Source of the DNA: Mobiluncus sp963511525
GTDB lineage: Bacteria; Actinomycetota; Actinomycetes; Actinomycetales; Actinomycetaceae
DNA: 64,000 nt
Assembly: GCF_963511525.1 (NCBI RefSeq)
Contig: NZ_CAUPIY010000001.1
Location: forward strand, 186,001 to 250,000
Direction: 5' to 3'
Part shown: positions 51,834-61,288 of the stretch, piece by piece
Layout: each line of letters starts with the position of its first letter
How positions within the stretch are numbered: the stretch's first letter is position 1
Position numbers and translations under genes: made by a program
Notes under the pieces: generated by a model
The model's database searches: none
The model's input: the letters and a program-made list of their open reading frames with translations, nothing else
What the model was told of the DNA's origin: nothing

Positions 51834-52580
51834 TTATGAATTATGGAGCAGTTCCCGAATCCGCCACCGGGCGACTTCCAGGAACGCTTCCTTGATGATT
51901 GACCCGCTCATTTTCGAGGTACCCGCCCGGCGTTCCACAAAGGTGATGGGCACTTCTACAATCTTGCCCCCCGCCCGGCGTGTCCGCCAGGTCATCTCAA
52001 TCTGGAAACCGTACCCTTTTGATTCAATCGTGTAACGCTGCAGTAGACGGGTCAAAAAATCAACCCGATAAACCCGAAAACCCGCCGTCGTGTCGGCTAC
52101 GCCCAGACCCAGAACCATGTTGACATAAAAACTTCCCGCTCGGCTCAGCAGCTGGCGCGAAGCAGACCACCCCGCGGTCGCTCCCCCACTGCGCCACCGC
52201 GAGCCGATGACCAGATCCGGACGACCGCTGCCGTGGGCCAAAGCCAGCAGACGCGGTAAGTCCTGAGGCCGGTGCGAGCCGTCGGCATCGAATTCCCCGA
52301 CCCAGGTAAATCCGTGACTATCAGCCCAGGCAAACGCGGCCAAATATGCCGGTCCCAGACCGTCCTTGCCCGCCCGGTGCAACACGTGGAGCTGCGGTTG
52401 GTCCGCAGCCAAGGCGTCTGCCAGCTGACCGGTACCATCAGGCGAGTTATCGTCCACAATGAGGACATGAATCCCCGGAGCTTGGGCTAAAACCTCGCCG
52501 GTAATCCATTCCAGGTTTTCCCGCTCGTTATAAGTCGGGATGGCGATAACGGTTTTCGCGTTGAGGTTAGTGTTTTTCAC
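51834..52580 (-). CDS. ppm1: Polyprenol monophosphomannose synthase (Ppm1-type GT2)
   Basis: Transfers mannose from GDP-mannose to polyprenyl phosphate, the donor for lipoglycan and protein mannosylation outside the membrane. The 248-residue GT-A enzyme has VIAIPTYNERENL, LIVDDNSPDGTG, the Asp-x-Asp-like GEFDADGSHRP, AGFRVYR and RRAGTSKMS, matching dolichol-phosphate mannose synthases of the soluble type. In M. tuberculosis the equivalent domain is fused to Lnt in one protein; here the two are separate genes overlapping by 14 bases. Last gene of the pafBC-to-ppm1 operon. Confidence 0.93.
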   Translation of the reverse strand: MKNTNLNAKTVIAIPTYNERENLEWITGEVLAQAPGIHVLIVDDNSPDGTGQLADALAADQPQLHVLHRAGKDGLGPAYLAAFAWADSHGFTWVGEFDADGSHRPQDLPRLLALAHGSGRPDLVIGSRWRSGGATAGWSASRQLLSRAGSFYVNMVLGLGVADTTAGFRVYRVDFLTRLLQRYTIESKGYGFQIEMTWRTRRAGGKIVEVPITFVERRAGTSKMSGSIIKEAFLEVARWRIRELLHNS

Positions 52581-54162
52581 GTTTCCAGCTTTCTGTCAGA
52601 GCTAATAATACTTGTAAAACCCCAGCTAGGACCACTAATATCAGCGAGCCCAGACCGAGCAGTCCCCCGATAACGGTGGCGGGCGTAGCCCCGCTGCGCA
52701 AAGGAATATCTGTAACGAAACTGCCGGCTGTAAAGTTCGGAATGACCCGGCCTACTATCCGGCCGCGGGCGTCAATCCGCGCGGTGGAATCCATCGTGGA
52801 CACTTGAATGGTGTCTAAGCCGTGTTCGGCAGCGCGAAAGCGGGCGATGGCGAGCTGCTGGTCAGCTTCGTCGGAGGAACCGAAGAAAGAGTTGGATGTC
52901 GGCACGTAGAGGAAGTTCGCGCCGGTGACCGCTTGGCGCACCAGGTCATCATCGGCAATCTCGTAACAAATCGGGCTGGCTAGGTGTACATCTTTACCGG
53001 CCAGCGAGACCTCTAGCTGTGCCACGCTTTCGCCTGCAGTGAGGTCAGTAGGAACCAGGGCGGCGAAAGTGGGAATGACAGCTGCAAAAAATTTCCGCCA
53101 GGGCAGATACTCGCCGAAAGGAACCAGGTGTTTTTTAGCGTAAGTGTCTCGAGCCTGGCCGTTTTCCCACACCAAGATGGTGTTTTGCAGGGAAGTCATA
53201 TCAACTTCGTTCCCGACAAGGCTGGCGACGCCCGGTCCGCGCGCCCCGGCTCCCAACGTTCCGGTGATGAGCGGGGCTTGGAAGGCTGCGGTGACTTCGT
53301 TCACGAGAGCGGCCGCACGAGGGCTGGTGCGCGGGTCCACGTCTGCCGCGTTTTCCGCCCACAGCACCACGTCGACATGTTGAGCTGTCTGTTGGCGCAA
53401 ACGGAGAGACTCCTCCACGTGGTTTTGTAGCACTTCGTAGCGTTTTCCAAATGCCGTTTGCGGCTCGCGACCAGGGGTATTACCCTGGACCGCCGCTGCC
53501 GTAACGTGCCCGGTAATCTCTGGCAACGCGGGGTGTGCCAAGTTGGGAAAAACGGTAGCTGCGATAACAGCAATGAGTGAAACCATCCGCAGCGTTACGC
53601 CGCGGTGATGGCCCAGAATTTCTAAAACGGCAGCGGCGATGAACACGCAGACCCCGCTGACCAGCGCGCTGCCGCCCCACGGCGCCCACGCCAACAGCGG
53701 AGTATCAACCAGGGCAAAAGCAAGCTTTGACCAGGGAAACCCCCCGAAAGGCAGCAAGGCACGCAGCTGTTCCACCCCGACCCAAGCCAAAGGCGCCCAA
53801 ACCAGCCGCGCCAACCCAAACAAACGGGGAAAACGCGGGATGGCCTGTTCCCCGCGCACCCACACTTGTGCAAATAAACAGATAAACAGCGTCTCTAAAA
53901 TGGTCAAAGCAATCCACGGCAGGGCCGAACCGGCAGAAACCTCGGTCCAGGTCAACTGCGGACCGAAAAAACCGAGGCCCCACACTGCTGACACCAACAG
54001 AACCCGGCGCCCAGGCTTGCTACGCTCATACTGCCAGCGCAGAGTGCCCAACAGAATCATTACGGAAGGAACCAGCAACAGCCACAGATTCCAGTGCGGA
54101 AAAGCCAGGGCTCCAGCCACTCCCCCTATGAAAGCCAGGGGCAGAGCTATCAGAAGTCCCAC
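52567..54162 (-). CDS. lnt: Apolipoprotein N-acyltransferase Lnt
   Basis: Adds the third acyl chain to the N-terminal Cys of lipoproteins. The 531-residue protein has seven or eight membrane helices and a nitrilase-type domain (about 220-480) with the catalytic Glu in VLWAENAADVD, Lys in YAKKHLVPFGEYLPW and Cys in LASPICYEI. A final helix (about 495-520) anchors the C-terminus. It overlaps helY upstream and ppm1 downstream. With Lgt (7287) it implies triacylated lipoproteins in this Gram-positive organism. Confidence 0.94.
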   Translation of the reverse strand: MGLLIALPLAFIGGVAGALAFPHWNLWLLLVPSVMILLGTLRWQYERSKPGRRVLLVSAVWGLGFFGPQLTWTEVSAGSALPWIALTILETLFICLFAQVWVRGEQAIPRFPRLFGLARLVWAPLAWVGVEQLRALLPFGGFPWSKLAFALVDTPLLAWAPWGGSALVSGVCVFIAAAVLEILGHHRGVTLRMVSLIAVIAATVFPNLAHPALPEITGHVTAAAVQGNTPGREPQTAFGKRYEVLQNHVEESLRLRQQTAQHVDVVLWAENAADVDPRTSPRAAALVNEVTAAFQAPLITGTLGAGARGPGVASLVGNEVDMTSLQNTILVWENGQARDTYAKKHLVPFGEYLPWRKFFAAVIPTFAALVPTDLTAGESVAQLEVSLAGKDVHLASPICYEIADDDLVRQAVTGANFLYVPTSNSFFGSSDEADQQLAIARFRAAEHGLDTIQVSTMDSTARIDARGRIVGRVIPNFTAGSFVTDIPLRSGATPATVIGGLLGLGSLILVVLAGVLQVLLALTESWKREKH

Positions 54163-56600
54163 GTCACCACTCCCCGCTTGACCTGGTTGATGACGCTGCG
54201 GAATTTTGTGTGCAGAGCCGGATCGAGATTCAGTTTGCGTAGCTGGTCGGCGAGGTCAATGACTTGGCGAATGACCCGCACGAAGTCGCCCGCGCTCATG
54301 CCGGTCAGCTCCAGACACTGCCCGAGGCTGACGTCCTGCGCCCACGCCACGACTCCGGGCAACAAATCCGTTTCTAACGGCGGGTAAGTCTCGAGGTAGT
54401 GTTCTTGCTGCAGGGTAGCGATTTCAAAGTTAATCCGCCCCATGGATTCCAACGCCGTGGCCAGGCTGGGAGAAGCCTCAGCTGGAATCAAGCGAGACAA
54501 TCCTCCGGTGCGGTTTTGCGCCAAGCACACCGAGAGTGCCCCCGCCACATCGGCCACGTTCAAATCATCGAAAACGCCGCGGCGCAAGCATTCCACGACC
54601 AGCAAATCCCGTTCGTTATACACCGATTGCAGCATGGTTCCGGCGTCACGCAGACGAAAATCATCATCGACATAGTTCAGTTCTCGCAACACTTGGCAGG
54701 TTTGGTCCAGCTGGCGAGCCAGGGACTTGGTGCGGTTTTCTATCCTCTGGCGAGTCGTCTGGGCCGATTCCCGGTTTTTGGCAGCCTGACGGGCTTTCAC
54801 CAGGTGTTTGTCCCGGTCGGGGCAGCTGTAGACCGGGTGGGCTTTCATCTGGGCGCGAGCCTGTTCAATGGCCCGGCGGTCAGCTTGCTGTTTCTCGGGG
54901 GTGTTTTCCCCGCTGTGACGCCGCTGTTTGGCCTGCTTTTCCGCTTTGGACAGGGCGTTCATCAGGTCCAGCAGCGCCAGCACATCTCCACGCTCGCAGT
55001 GTGCCTCGCGTTCTTGATTCGCGGCCAATTCTTCAAACCGGCGCAGCTGTGAGAACAGTTTGCGCGAACTTCCCAGCGCCACATACTGGGCAAACGATTT
55101 TTCGACAGTTTCTTTCGCACCCTCCAAGGTGGTGCGGGCCAGCAGGTTTGCCGCCATGTTAAAGGTCGGGACGAAGGCTGAGTGCAGCGGGTAGGTTTGC
55201 TGACTGGCCAGGTTGGCCAGCAACTGCGGGGGATTCTTCACTTCCATAAGGGTCAGGGCATACCCCACAGAATCGATCCCGCGGCGTCCGGCGCGACCCG
55301 TGAGCTGGGTGTATTCCCCCGGAGTTAGGTTCGCGCGTTCTTGGCCGTTCCACTTGTTCAGTGATTCCAAGACAACGGTACGGGCAGGCATATTAATGCC
55401 TAGAGCCAGCGTTTCGGTCGCGAAAACCAGGCGAATCAGGCCTTTCGCGAACAGAGACTCGGTCAGCTGCTTTTGAATCGGCAGCAACCCGGCATGGTGC
55501 GGGGCGATACCGGCAGCCAGGGTTTCTTCCCAGTTCGAAACATCAATCGCGCTCAAGTCGCCCTGGCTGAAACCTGCCAAGTTAGTCTCTATTTCGAGGC
55601 GAATCTGGTCGGCTTCCGGTTTGGTGGTGAAGCGCAAACCGGCGTCAAACACTTGCGCCGCCGCGTCGTTACAACCCTGCCGAGAAAAGATAAACACTAT
55701 CGTCGGAAGCAGCTCTTGCTGTTCCAGACTGCGCGCTACCGCCGGTCTGTCCGCTCGAATCCGGCGGGGCATCCGGCCGCGACGCGGCATGACCTGCTGG
55801 GCGGCTTGCGCCAGCAGAGCCCGGTTCAGGTGTCCCCCCACATCGCCTTTGGCGAACAGGGGCAGAATCTCTCCCGAGGCGCTAATCATAAAGTGTTTCA
55901 ACGGCACCGGGCGGACAGAGGTCGAGATAACGGTGGTGGGACCGCGCAGGGTCTGGAGCCATTGAGCGAACACGTTGGCGTTGGAAATCGTGGCAGAAAG
56001 GGAAATGAGGCGCACCGCCGCATCGAGATGAATAATGATTTCTTCCCACACCGGCCCGCGGAAATGATCGGAGAGATAGTGAACCTCATCCATGACGACA
56101 TATCCCAGGTCCGCCAGCGGCGCGCCTGCATAAATCATGTTCCGCAGTACTTCTGTGGTCATCACAATGATGGCGGCGTCACCGTTTATCGCCGTGTCGC
56201 CGGTCAACAGCCCGACATTTTCCGCACCGAATAACTCCACCAGTTCCAGATACTTTTGGTTGGACAGGGCTTTAATCGGTGTCGTGTAAAACAGGCGTTT
56301 GCCCTGCCGCAAAGCCAGGAAAATCCCATACAGGCCGACGATGGTTTTTCCAGCCGAAGTCGGGGCGCTAACCAGGACATCTTGCCCCTTATCGAGTACC
56401 TGGCAAGCCTCGATTTGAAAGTCATCCAGGGGAAAATCGAACAGGGCTTGGAACTCGTAGAGTTCCGGGGATTGCTGGGTCGCTCTGAAAGCTTGATAGC
56501 GCTGGGCAGGAGAAGGGTTGGTAGCCTCGGAGCCTTCCGTTTGCGCCAATCGCGCGGCGGCTTTCTGGCTCTCGCGGTAACGGTGACGTTTGGGACTCAT
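54150..56600 (-). CDS. helY: Ski2-like DEAD/DEAH-box helicase HelY
   Basis: An 816-residue SF2 helicase of the actinobacterial HelY group, probably acting on RNA. Motifs are complete: Q-like DFQIEACQVLDKGQ, I SAPTSAGKT, II DEVHYLSD, III SLSATISN, V TLALGINMPARTVV and VI QLTGRAGRRGIDSVG. The C-terminal half carries the Ski2/Mtr4-type winged-helix and DSHCT domains (about 560-816). In mycobacteria too, helY lies a few genes from pafBC. It follows the small membrane protein by 12 bases and overlaps lnt by 13. Confidence 0.93.
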   Translation of the reverse strand: MSPKRHRYRESQKAAARLAQTEGSEATNPSPAQRYQAFRATQQSPELYEFQALFDFPLDDFQIEACQVLDKGQDVLVSAPTSAGKTIVGLYGIFLALRQGKRLFYTTPIKALSNQKYLELVELFGAENVGLLTGDTAINGDAAIIVMTTEVLRNMIYAGAPLADLGYVVMDEVHYLSDHFRGPVWEEIIIHLDAAVRLISLSATISNANVFAQWLQTLRGPTTVISTSVRPVPLKHFMISASGEILPLFAKGDVGGHLNRALLAQAAQQVMPRRGRMPRRIRADRPAVARSLEQQELLPTIVFIFSRQGCNDAAAQVFDAGLRFTTKPEADQIRLEIETNLAGFSQGDLSAIDVSNWEETLAAGIAPHHAGLLPIQKQLTESLFAKGLIRLVFATETLALGINMPARTVVLESLNKWNGQERANLTPGEYTQLTGRAGRRGIDSVGYALTLMEVKNPPQLLANLASQQTYPLHSAFVPTFNMAANLLARTTLEGAKETVEKSFAQYVALGSSRKLFSQLRRFEELAANQEREAHCERGDVLALLDLMNALSKAEKQAKQRRHSGENTPEKQQADRRAIEQARAQMKAHPVYSCPDRDKHLVKARQAAKNRESAQTTRQRIENRTKSLARQLDQTCQVLRELNYVDDDFRLRDAGTMLQSVYNERDLLVVECLRRGVFDDLNVADVAGALSVCLAQNRTGGLSRLIPAEASPSLATALESMGRINFEIATLQQEHYLETYPPLETDLLPGVVAWAQDVSLGQCLELTGMSAGDFVRVIRQVIDLADQLRKLNLDPALHTKFRSVINQVKRGVVTWDF

Positions 56601-56612
56601 AGTTTCAGATGT

Positions 56613-56933
56613 CTATTGCCGCGGTGCCACCAAATCGTAGCTCGCCCAACGGTCATGAGCGGAGCGCAGACGGCGCTGCTTGTTGGCTTTGCGAGCCTGC
56701 TTCACCTCGGCGCGGGCCACCCGTGCCGCGCTCAAAGTTGCGGCATCCCCCGTGGGAGCTGGCTTTCGAGCCGGTGGGCGGACCGGTTCCGCAGTGTCGG
56801 CGGCGGGCAGCTCAATATCGCGAACCGTCCGATAGAGACGTATTCCACGCACGATAATCCACGCGGTCGTAACCACGAAAATAATCACGGCACAAATTAC
56901 GGCGATGAGCCACACGATACCCTGAACACTCAT
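56613..56933 (-). CDS. Small single-span membrane protein of unknown function
   Basis: Not recognised. The 106-residue protein has an N-terminal membrane helix (about 5-29; IVWLIAVICAVIIFVVTTAW) followed by a cytoplasmic tail: an acidic/Pro-rich linker, then a very basic Ala/Lys/Arg-rich helix (ARVARAEVKQARKANKQRR). It sits between pafBC and helY, where many actinobacteria carry tatA and tatC, but it lacks the TatA Phe-Gly hinge and is therefore not called TatA. Cotranscribed with its neighbours (gaps of 9 and 12 bases). Confidence 0.7.
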   Translation of the reverse strand: MSVQGIVWLIAVICAVIIFVVTTAWIIVRGIRLYRTVRDIELPAADTAEPVRPPARKPAPTGDAATLSAARVARAEVKQARKANKQRRLRSAHDRWASYDLVAPRQ

Positions 56934-56942
56934 AACTCAATC

Positions 56943-59087
56943 TTACCTGTCCGCAGTCGATAGTGCGGAGCCGACCTGTGCATAGAGCGCAAGGGTCGCG
57001 GCGCCCACCTCGCCGGCAGCCGCCACCACCGGCTCTATCGCTGGCCCACCAATAATGGCTTCTATTTCGCTCGCTAGGATCTGTATAACCCGCTGCAGCC
57101 AGGCAAAATCCTTAACCTTTAAACGCACCCGGTACGTGGTGGAGGACTGATCGACCGTCTGGGCGTGAATAATCGTGTCCACGTAGGATTTCGCCTGATT
57201 TTTCAGCTCCAGATCCACTGTCTGGTACTTGTAGCTGGGTTTTATCGGGAGTTTCTCGGGAATCATCTCCTCAGTAACGCGCAGGTCACTGAGGCGATCT
57301 AGGCGATATTTGTGCCACTTGTTCTTCTCGAGGTTCACCCCCACCAGATAAACATGGTAGCGGTCTGTATAGACAGACCTGGGTGCCACTCGGCGGTCTG
57401 CGGTGTCCCAGCTGGCGTTGGTGTAGGTAAAGACGACCGTGTGGCCCCGCTCGATGGCCCGATTTAGCGTCTCCAACGAGTTTTGTATGGAAGGCGGCAC
57501 CGTGTTCGTCACCAACTGCGGGGCGGCAAGTTCGTGCGCCTGGCCCAACCAAGAGGCGACCTTCAGGCGAGCGGTCGCAATCGCCTCTTGTGACGACGGC
57601 GCCAAATATCCGGCGACTTCCAGCCCTAACAGGAGGGACAACGCCTCGTCAGCACTGAAGGACGGGGGCATCACCCAACTGCGAGAACCGTTGACTTCAA
57701 TGGTCCCGTCCTTACGTATCGAGGGTAGGAAACTGTCGTAGTCAGATTTTTCGTTGCTGGCGGCCGCATCCAAGTCCAAGAAATCCCAGATAATGTTTTT
57801 GATGTCCTGAGGTTGGAGGCCAAAGTGTTTCGCCAGTTCATCTACGGTGCAGGTGTCGCCGGCAGTGCTCGCATTAAAGATAAACGTCATCACCGCCAGG
57901 GATTCGGCCGTCACACGCGTCTGGTTATCAATGGAAACACCAGTTTTCCGGGGTCTGAACTCGTCAAATTTGAGACGTCCGGTTTCATACTCACCCTCCG
58001 TCAACTTGAGCTGAGTGAGACTTTCCGCCGCCTGCACGGTTGCCGTCGCAAGTTTCGGGGGGTCGAGCACCACCAGGTGGGTCATTGCTTCGGCGGCCAG
58101 ACGGCTCCAAGTATAGAAATCCGGTTGTTTAGCTCGATAGAGATTCCACCCGGCAGGGATCCGCTCAAGCCCGGTCAACCCCAGTTCCGCTCCCTGGCGA
58201 ACAATATCATCATGCTCACAGATGAGTTCCGCGTTCATGACTGCTTCCGAGGCTTTGACGGGGTCTGCCACAAACATGACCCGTTCCAAGGGGCTCTCTA
58301 GAGAGACGCCGCGAGGGGACTCCACGTACTCGGTAACATCAAAGGTCTGGTCGGTAATAACCAGTTTACTGAGACGGGATAGCTTGAACGTTCGGAAACC
58401 TTGGCGGGTTTCATCGAAACCGCGAACATAGAAAAATCCGCGAGACAGCATCATCATTGTGGGACGCACCCGTCGATGCGTGGATTCACCATAGCGGGCC
58501 TGGTAATCGAATTCAATGAAGTGATGCGCGGCGATGGCGTGAAAAATGTCTTGCGTCAGACGCGAAATGAGCACCTGCGACTGGACTTCCAGCGGATTGT
58601 CGGGGTCGATGACACTCACGGAACGAACATGGGAATCTATTTTGGTAAAGTTCCCTTCCAATAATCCCAGCGCCAGGTGGACCCAGACTGATTCAGCCGC
58701 GTCAAAAGCCAGCGTCTGGCGGCGCGAATCGGGCCGCAACAGGTAACGATTTTCCGTTCCGACGCTGTTGCGTTTATCTTCCACGATGATATCGCCCAGG
58801 ATTTCGTTGAGGATTTGGATATCGTCGCGGATTTTGTCACTGTAAGTTTCATGCGACTGCGTCGAGTCAGCACCGGAACGAGCCGAGAAGTAGGGTCCGA
58901 TGGTGGCGGTATAGGCGGCGTAGATTTCATCATAGGTTAGCGGGCGAGCTTCTCGGTAAAAAACTGTTAAAAGCCCCTGGTAGCGCCGCGACGCTGAGGC
59001 GAGTGCCGTTTCACTGGGGAGGTCTTTACGCCATTCGTAATCGTCATCTTCATCGAAAATGTCGGGTTCACTCGGTGCCTGGTGCAT
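56943..59087 (-). CDS. pafBC: PafB-PafC fusion, WYL-domain transcription activator of the DNA-damage response
   Basis: PafB and PafC activate the LexA-independent DNA-damage response of actinobacteria; in many they are separate genes, here one 714-residue protein. Each half holds a helix-turn-helix followed by a WYL domain: in the first half about residues 25-110 and 145-240 (FIEFDYQARYGESTHRRVRP... FFYVRGFD), in the second about 335-400 and 530-610 (VVFTYTNASWDTADRRVAPR... VYLVGVNL). ATG 59087 is preceded by TATAAT six bases upstream and no ribosome site, so a leaderless mRNA is likely. First gene of the operon that runs through helY, lnt and ppm1. Confidence 0.9.
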   Translation of the reverse strand: MHQAPSEPDIFDEDDDYEWRKDLPSETALASASRRYQGLLTVFYREARPLTYDEIYAAYTATIGPYFSARSGADSTQSHETYSDKIRDDIQILNEILGDIIVEDKRNSVGTENRYLLRPDSRRQTLAFDAAESVWVHLALGLLEGNFTKIDSHVRSVSVIDPDNPLEVQSQVLISRLTQDIFHAIAAHHFIEFDYQARYGESTHRRVRPTMMMLSRGFFYVRGFDETRQGFRTFKLSRLSKLVITDQTFDVTEYVESPRGVSLESPLERVMFVADPVKASEAVMNAELICEHDDIVRQGAELGLTGLERIPAGWNLYRAKQPDFYTWSRLAAEAMTHLVVLDPPKLATATVQAAESLTQLKLTEGEYETGRLKFDEFRPRKTGVSIDNQTRVTAESLAVMTFIFNASTAGDTCTVDELAKHFGLQPQDIKNIIWDFLDLDAAASNEKSDYDSFLPSIRKDGTIEVNGSRSWVMPPSFSADEALSLLLGLEVAGYLAPSSQEAIATARLKVASWLGQAHELAAPQLVTNTVPPSIQNSLETLNRAIERGHTVVFTYTNASWDTADRRVAPRSVYTDRYHVYLVGVNLEKNKWHKYRLDRLSDLRVTEEMIPEKLPIKPSYKYQTVDLELKNQAKSYVDTIIHAQTVDQSSTTYRVRLKVKDFAWLQRVIQILASEIEAIIGGPAIEPVVAAAGEVGAATLALYAQVGSALSTADR

Positions 59088-59093
59088 AAAAAA

Positions 59094-59099
59094 ATTATA
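59094..59099 (-). promoter_or_regulatory. -10 box of leaderless pafBC mRNA
   Basis: On the minus strand TATAAT is followed by six T and then ATG. The T-run directly at the start site could allow slippage during initiation. Confidence 0.65.
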
Positions 59100-59156
59100 G
59101 CGACGGACTTTCGGGATTTGTCTGAACTCTAGGTTGAAGCGGCTATGCTTAAACCC

Positions 59157-60350
59157 GTGATGATTCGGAAAGCACGCGTTCTGGAAGTGCAACGCCAGAC
59201 CCCACATCAGGTTCTGCGCTGCGAAATCGTGGCTGCGCCTCCCCGCCAGGAAACCGGGCCCGCCGTGAGTTTCCAGCCCGGTGACAACTGCCGAGCCATC
59301 TGCTACCCGGAGCTGCTCGGTAACGCTGAGCCCGGCGATATCATCCAGATTGAAGTCTCTCCCCTGGCTAAAGCCTTGGGCACCGGTGGCGAAGCTATGG
59401 TCCTGGCCAATGAAACCCGCCTGCCGGCAGACGAACTGCCTAATCCTGGCCACCTGGTGAAGGCCCGCTACACCCCGCATCAAAAAGTGGTGTTGGGTGC
59501 CGACGAGCCGGACAGTCCCTACCACTCTCTGTTGCGTTCGGCGGATAACCTGGATGGACTTCCCGTTTTGGTGACGGATTTGCATTCAGCTCTGCCAGCT
59601 ATCGTGGCGGGATTCCTGTACCAAAACCCGCGAGCCCGGCTGGTCTATATCCAAACTGATGGCGGCGCCCTGCCTTTGGCGTATTCCCGTACCGTAGCCC
59701 AAATGCGCGAGTCCGGCAGTTTAGCCGCCACCATCACCTGCGGGCAGTGCTTTGGCGGCGATTTTGAAGCTGTCAGTTTTCCCTCCGCCCTGTTCGTGGC
59801 TTCCGAGGTGGTCAAGGCCGATGCGGTCATTGTGTCTCAAGGTCCGGGCAATCTGGGTACCGGCACTCGGTGGGGCTACTCGGGGGTCGACGGGGCGCAA
59901 TTTTTGCATACGGCTTCGGCGTTAAACGGTCATCCCATTGCGGTGCTGCGGATGTCCAGCGGCGACGCGCGCCCCCGGCACTACGGAATTTCGCACCACT
60001 CCCTGACCATGTTGACCTGGATGGGACTGCCCCCTCTGGACGTGGTGCTTCCGGTTTTCGACCTCGACAACCCCATCGAAAATGCCCTGGCTGACCCGAA
60101 AGGAACGTTCGCTCCCCTGGTGAAGTCCCAACTGAGCCTTTTGCAAGAACACCATCGGGTCATCAACCAGCCCACTACGGGACTGTACGCGGCACTGGAG
60201 GCCTTCCCAGTGAAACTTTCCACGATGGGGCGAACGCTGGGCGAAGACCCGGCCGCTTTCCTCGCGGCGGCAGCGGCGGGAGCCTACGGAGCGACCGTGC
60301 CCACCCGCGAATCCAAGAAACCACAGAAAGACCCCAGCGTCGCGAGCTGA
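59157..60350 (+). CDS. DUF3866 family protein
   Basis: A protein of about 397 residues recognised as the actinobacterial DUF3866 family, which is often adjacent to pafBC or helY. It has an N-terminal beta-rich part (about 1-95) and a Rossmann-like C-terminal part with GLPVLVTDLHSALPAI, VYIQTDGGALPLAYS, IVSQGPGNLGTGTRWGYSGVDGA and ISHHSLTML. The biochemical function is not known. GTG 59157 (TATGCT -10 box seven bases earlier) is preferred; ATG 59145 and ATG 59160 are alternatives. It is divergent from pafBC across fewer than 70 bases and convergent with hisG. Confidence 0.8.
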   Translation: MMIRKARVLEVQRQTPHQVLRCEIVAAPPRQETGPAVSFQPGDNCRAICYPELLGNAEPGDIIQIEVSPLAKALGTGGEAMVLANETRLPADELPNPGHLVKARYTPHQKVVLGADEPDSPYHSLLRSADNLDGLPVLVTDLHSALPAIVAGFLYQNPRARLVYIQTDGGALPLAYSRTVAQMRESGSLAATITCGQCFGGDFEAVSFPSALFVASEVVKADAVIVSQGPGNLGTGTRWGYSGVDGAQFLHTASALNGHPIAVLRMSSGDARPRHYGISHHSLTMLTWMGLPPLDVVLPVFDLDNPIENALADPKGTFAPLVKSQLSLLQEHHRVINQPTTGLYAALEAFPVKLSTMGRTLGEDPAAFLAAAAAGAYGATVPTRESKKPQKDPSVAS

Positions 60351-60362
60351 GGAGCAACAGCG

Positions 60363-61211
60363 TTACAGACGGCAGGCTTTCAGGTCAGTCACCAGGATGC
60401 CGCGCGCCCCGGCCGCGTAGAGACGGTCCATAATTAGGTTCACGTCCGCGGCTTTCACCATGACCCGCACCGCTTTCCAGGTGTCCTCAGCCAGGTCGGA
60501 AATCGTCGGGGATTCAATACCGGGCGTAATTGCCAAGAGTTCCGCGAGCTGGGCTGACGGAGCGTTGTAATCCATCAATACATAGGTTCGCGCCACCATC
60601 ACGCCCCGCAGGCGTGCCGCCACCGTTTGCAGCTGAGTGTGATTTTCTTGACCCGAGGTGGTAATCAGCAAGGCTTCCGATTCCAACAGAGGCTCACCGA
60701 AAGTTTGCAAACCGGCAGCCCGCAGCGTGGAACCGGTCTCGACCACGTCGGCAATCAAATCGGCGATGCCCAACTGAACGGAAGACTCCACCGCGCCGTC
60801 CAGGTGTACCACGCGAACCCCGGAAATCCCGTGATCATCGAGAAACTTTTTCAGCAGTAGGTCATAGGAGGTCGCCACTCGTTTGCCTTGAATGTCCGCC
60901 AAGTCGTGGAACTGGTCCGCTGGCCCGGCAAACCGGAACGTGGAGCGGGCAAAGTCCAGCCCGAGATATTCCACCGCTTCGACCCCGGAGTCAATCAACA
61001 AATCCCGACCGGTGATGCCGCAGGACACGACCCCGGAACCGACATAAACCGCAATGTCACGCGGACGCAGAAAAAAGAACTCGACATCGTTACCCTTGTC
61101 GATAATCGTCAACTCGCGTCCGCGCCGAGTTACTTTATAACCGGCTTCTTTTAGCATCGTTACTGCCGGTTCGCACAGCGACCCTTTATTCGGCACCGCG
61201 ATTCGTAACAT
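60363..61211 (-). CDS. hisG: ATP phosphoribosyltransferase HisG (long form)
   Basis: First enzyme of histidine synthesis, joining ATP and PRPP. The 282-residue protein begins LRIAVPNKGSLCEPAV and has the PRPP loop region DLIADVVETGSTLRAAGL. Its C-terminal 75 residues form the ACT-like regulatory domain of the long HisG type, ending in AAGARGILVTDLKACRL, so feedback inhibition by histidine is expected. ATG 61211 has AGGGGAG upstream; an ATG at 61232 in frame is less well placed. It follows hisE by 77 bases. Confidence 0.95.
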   Translation of the reverse strand: MLRIAVPNKGSLCEPAVTMLKEAGYKVTRRGRELTIIDKGNDVEFFFLRPRDIAVYVGSGVVSCGITGRDLLIDSGVEAVEYLGLDFARSTFRFAGPADQFHDLADIQGKRVATSYDLLLKKFLDDHGISGVRVVHLDGAVESSVQLGIADLIADVVETGSTLRAAGLQTFGEPLLESEALLITTSGQENHTQLQTVAARLRGVMVARTYVLMDYNAPSAQLAELLAITPGIESPTISDLAEDTWKAVRVMVKAADVNLIMDRLYAAGARGILVTDLKACRL

Positions 61212-61288
61212 GGCTGACTCCCCTTTTCTCAAGCTGTTATTGACTGTTTTCCGAGTCGTTCCGGATTTGGACTACGGGCAACGCCGCT

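Noticed and set aside
56613..56933. Calling the small membrane protein TatA
   Set aside because: Position fits, but the Phe-Gly hinge and the amphipathic helix pattern of TatA are absent.
59088..59585. Minus-strand extension of pafBC to 59585
   Set aside because: It would run over the divergent DUF3866 gene, and the family homology begins close to the ATG at 59087, which has its own -10 box.
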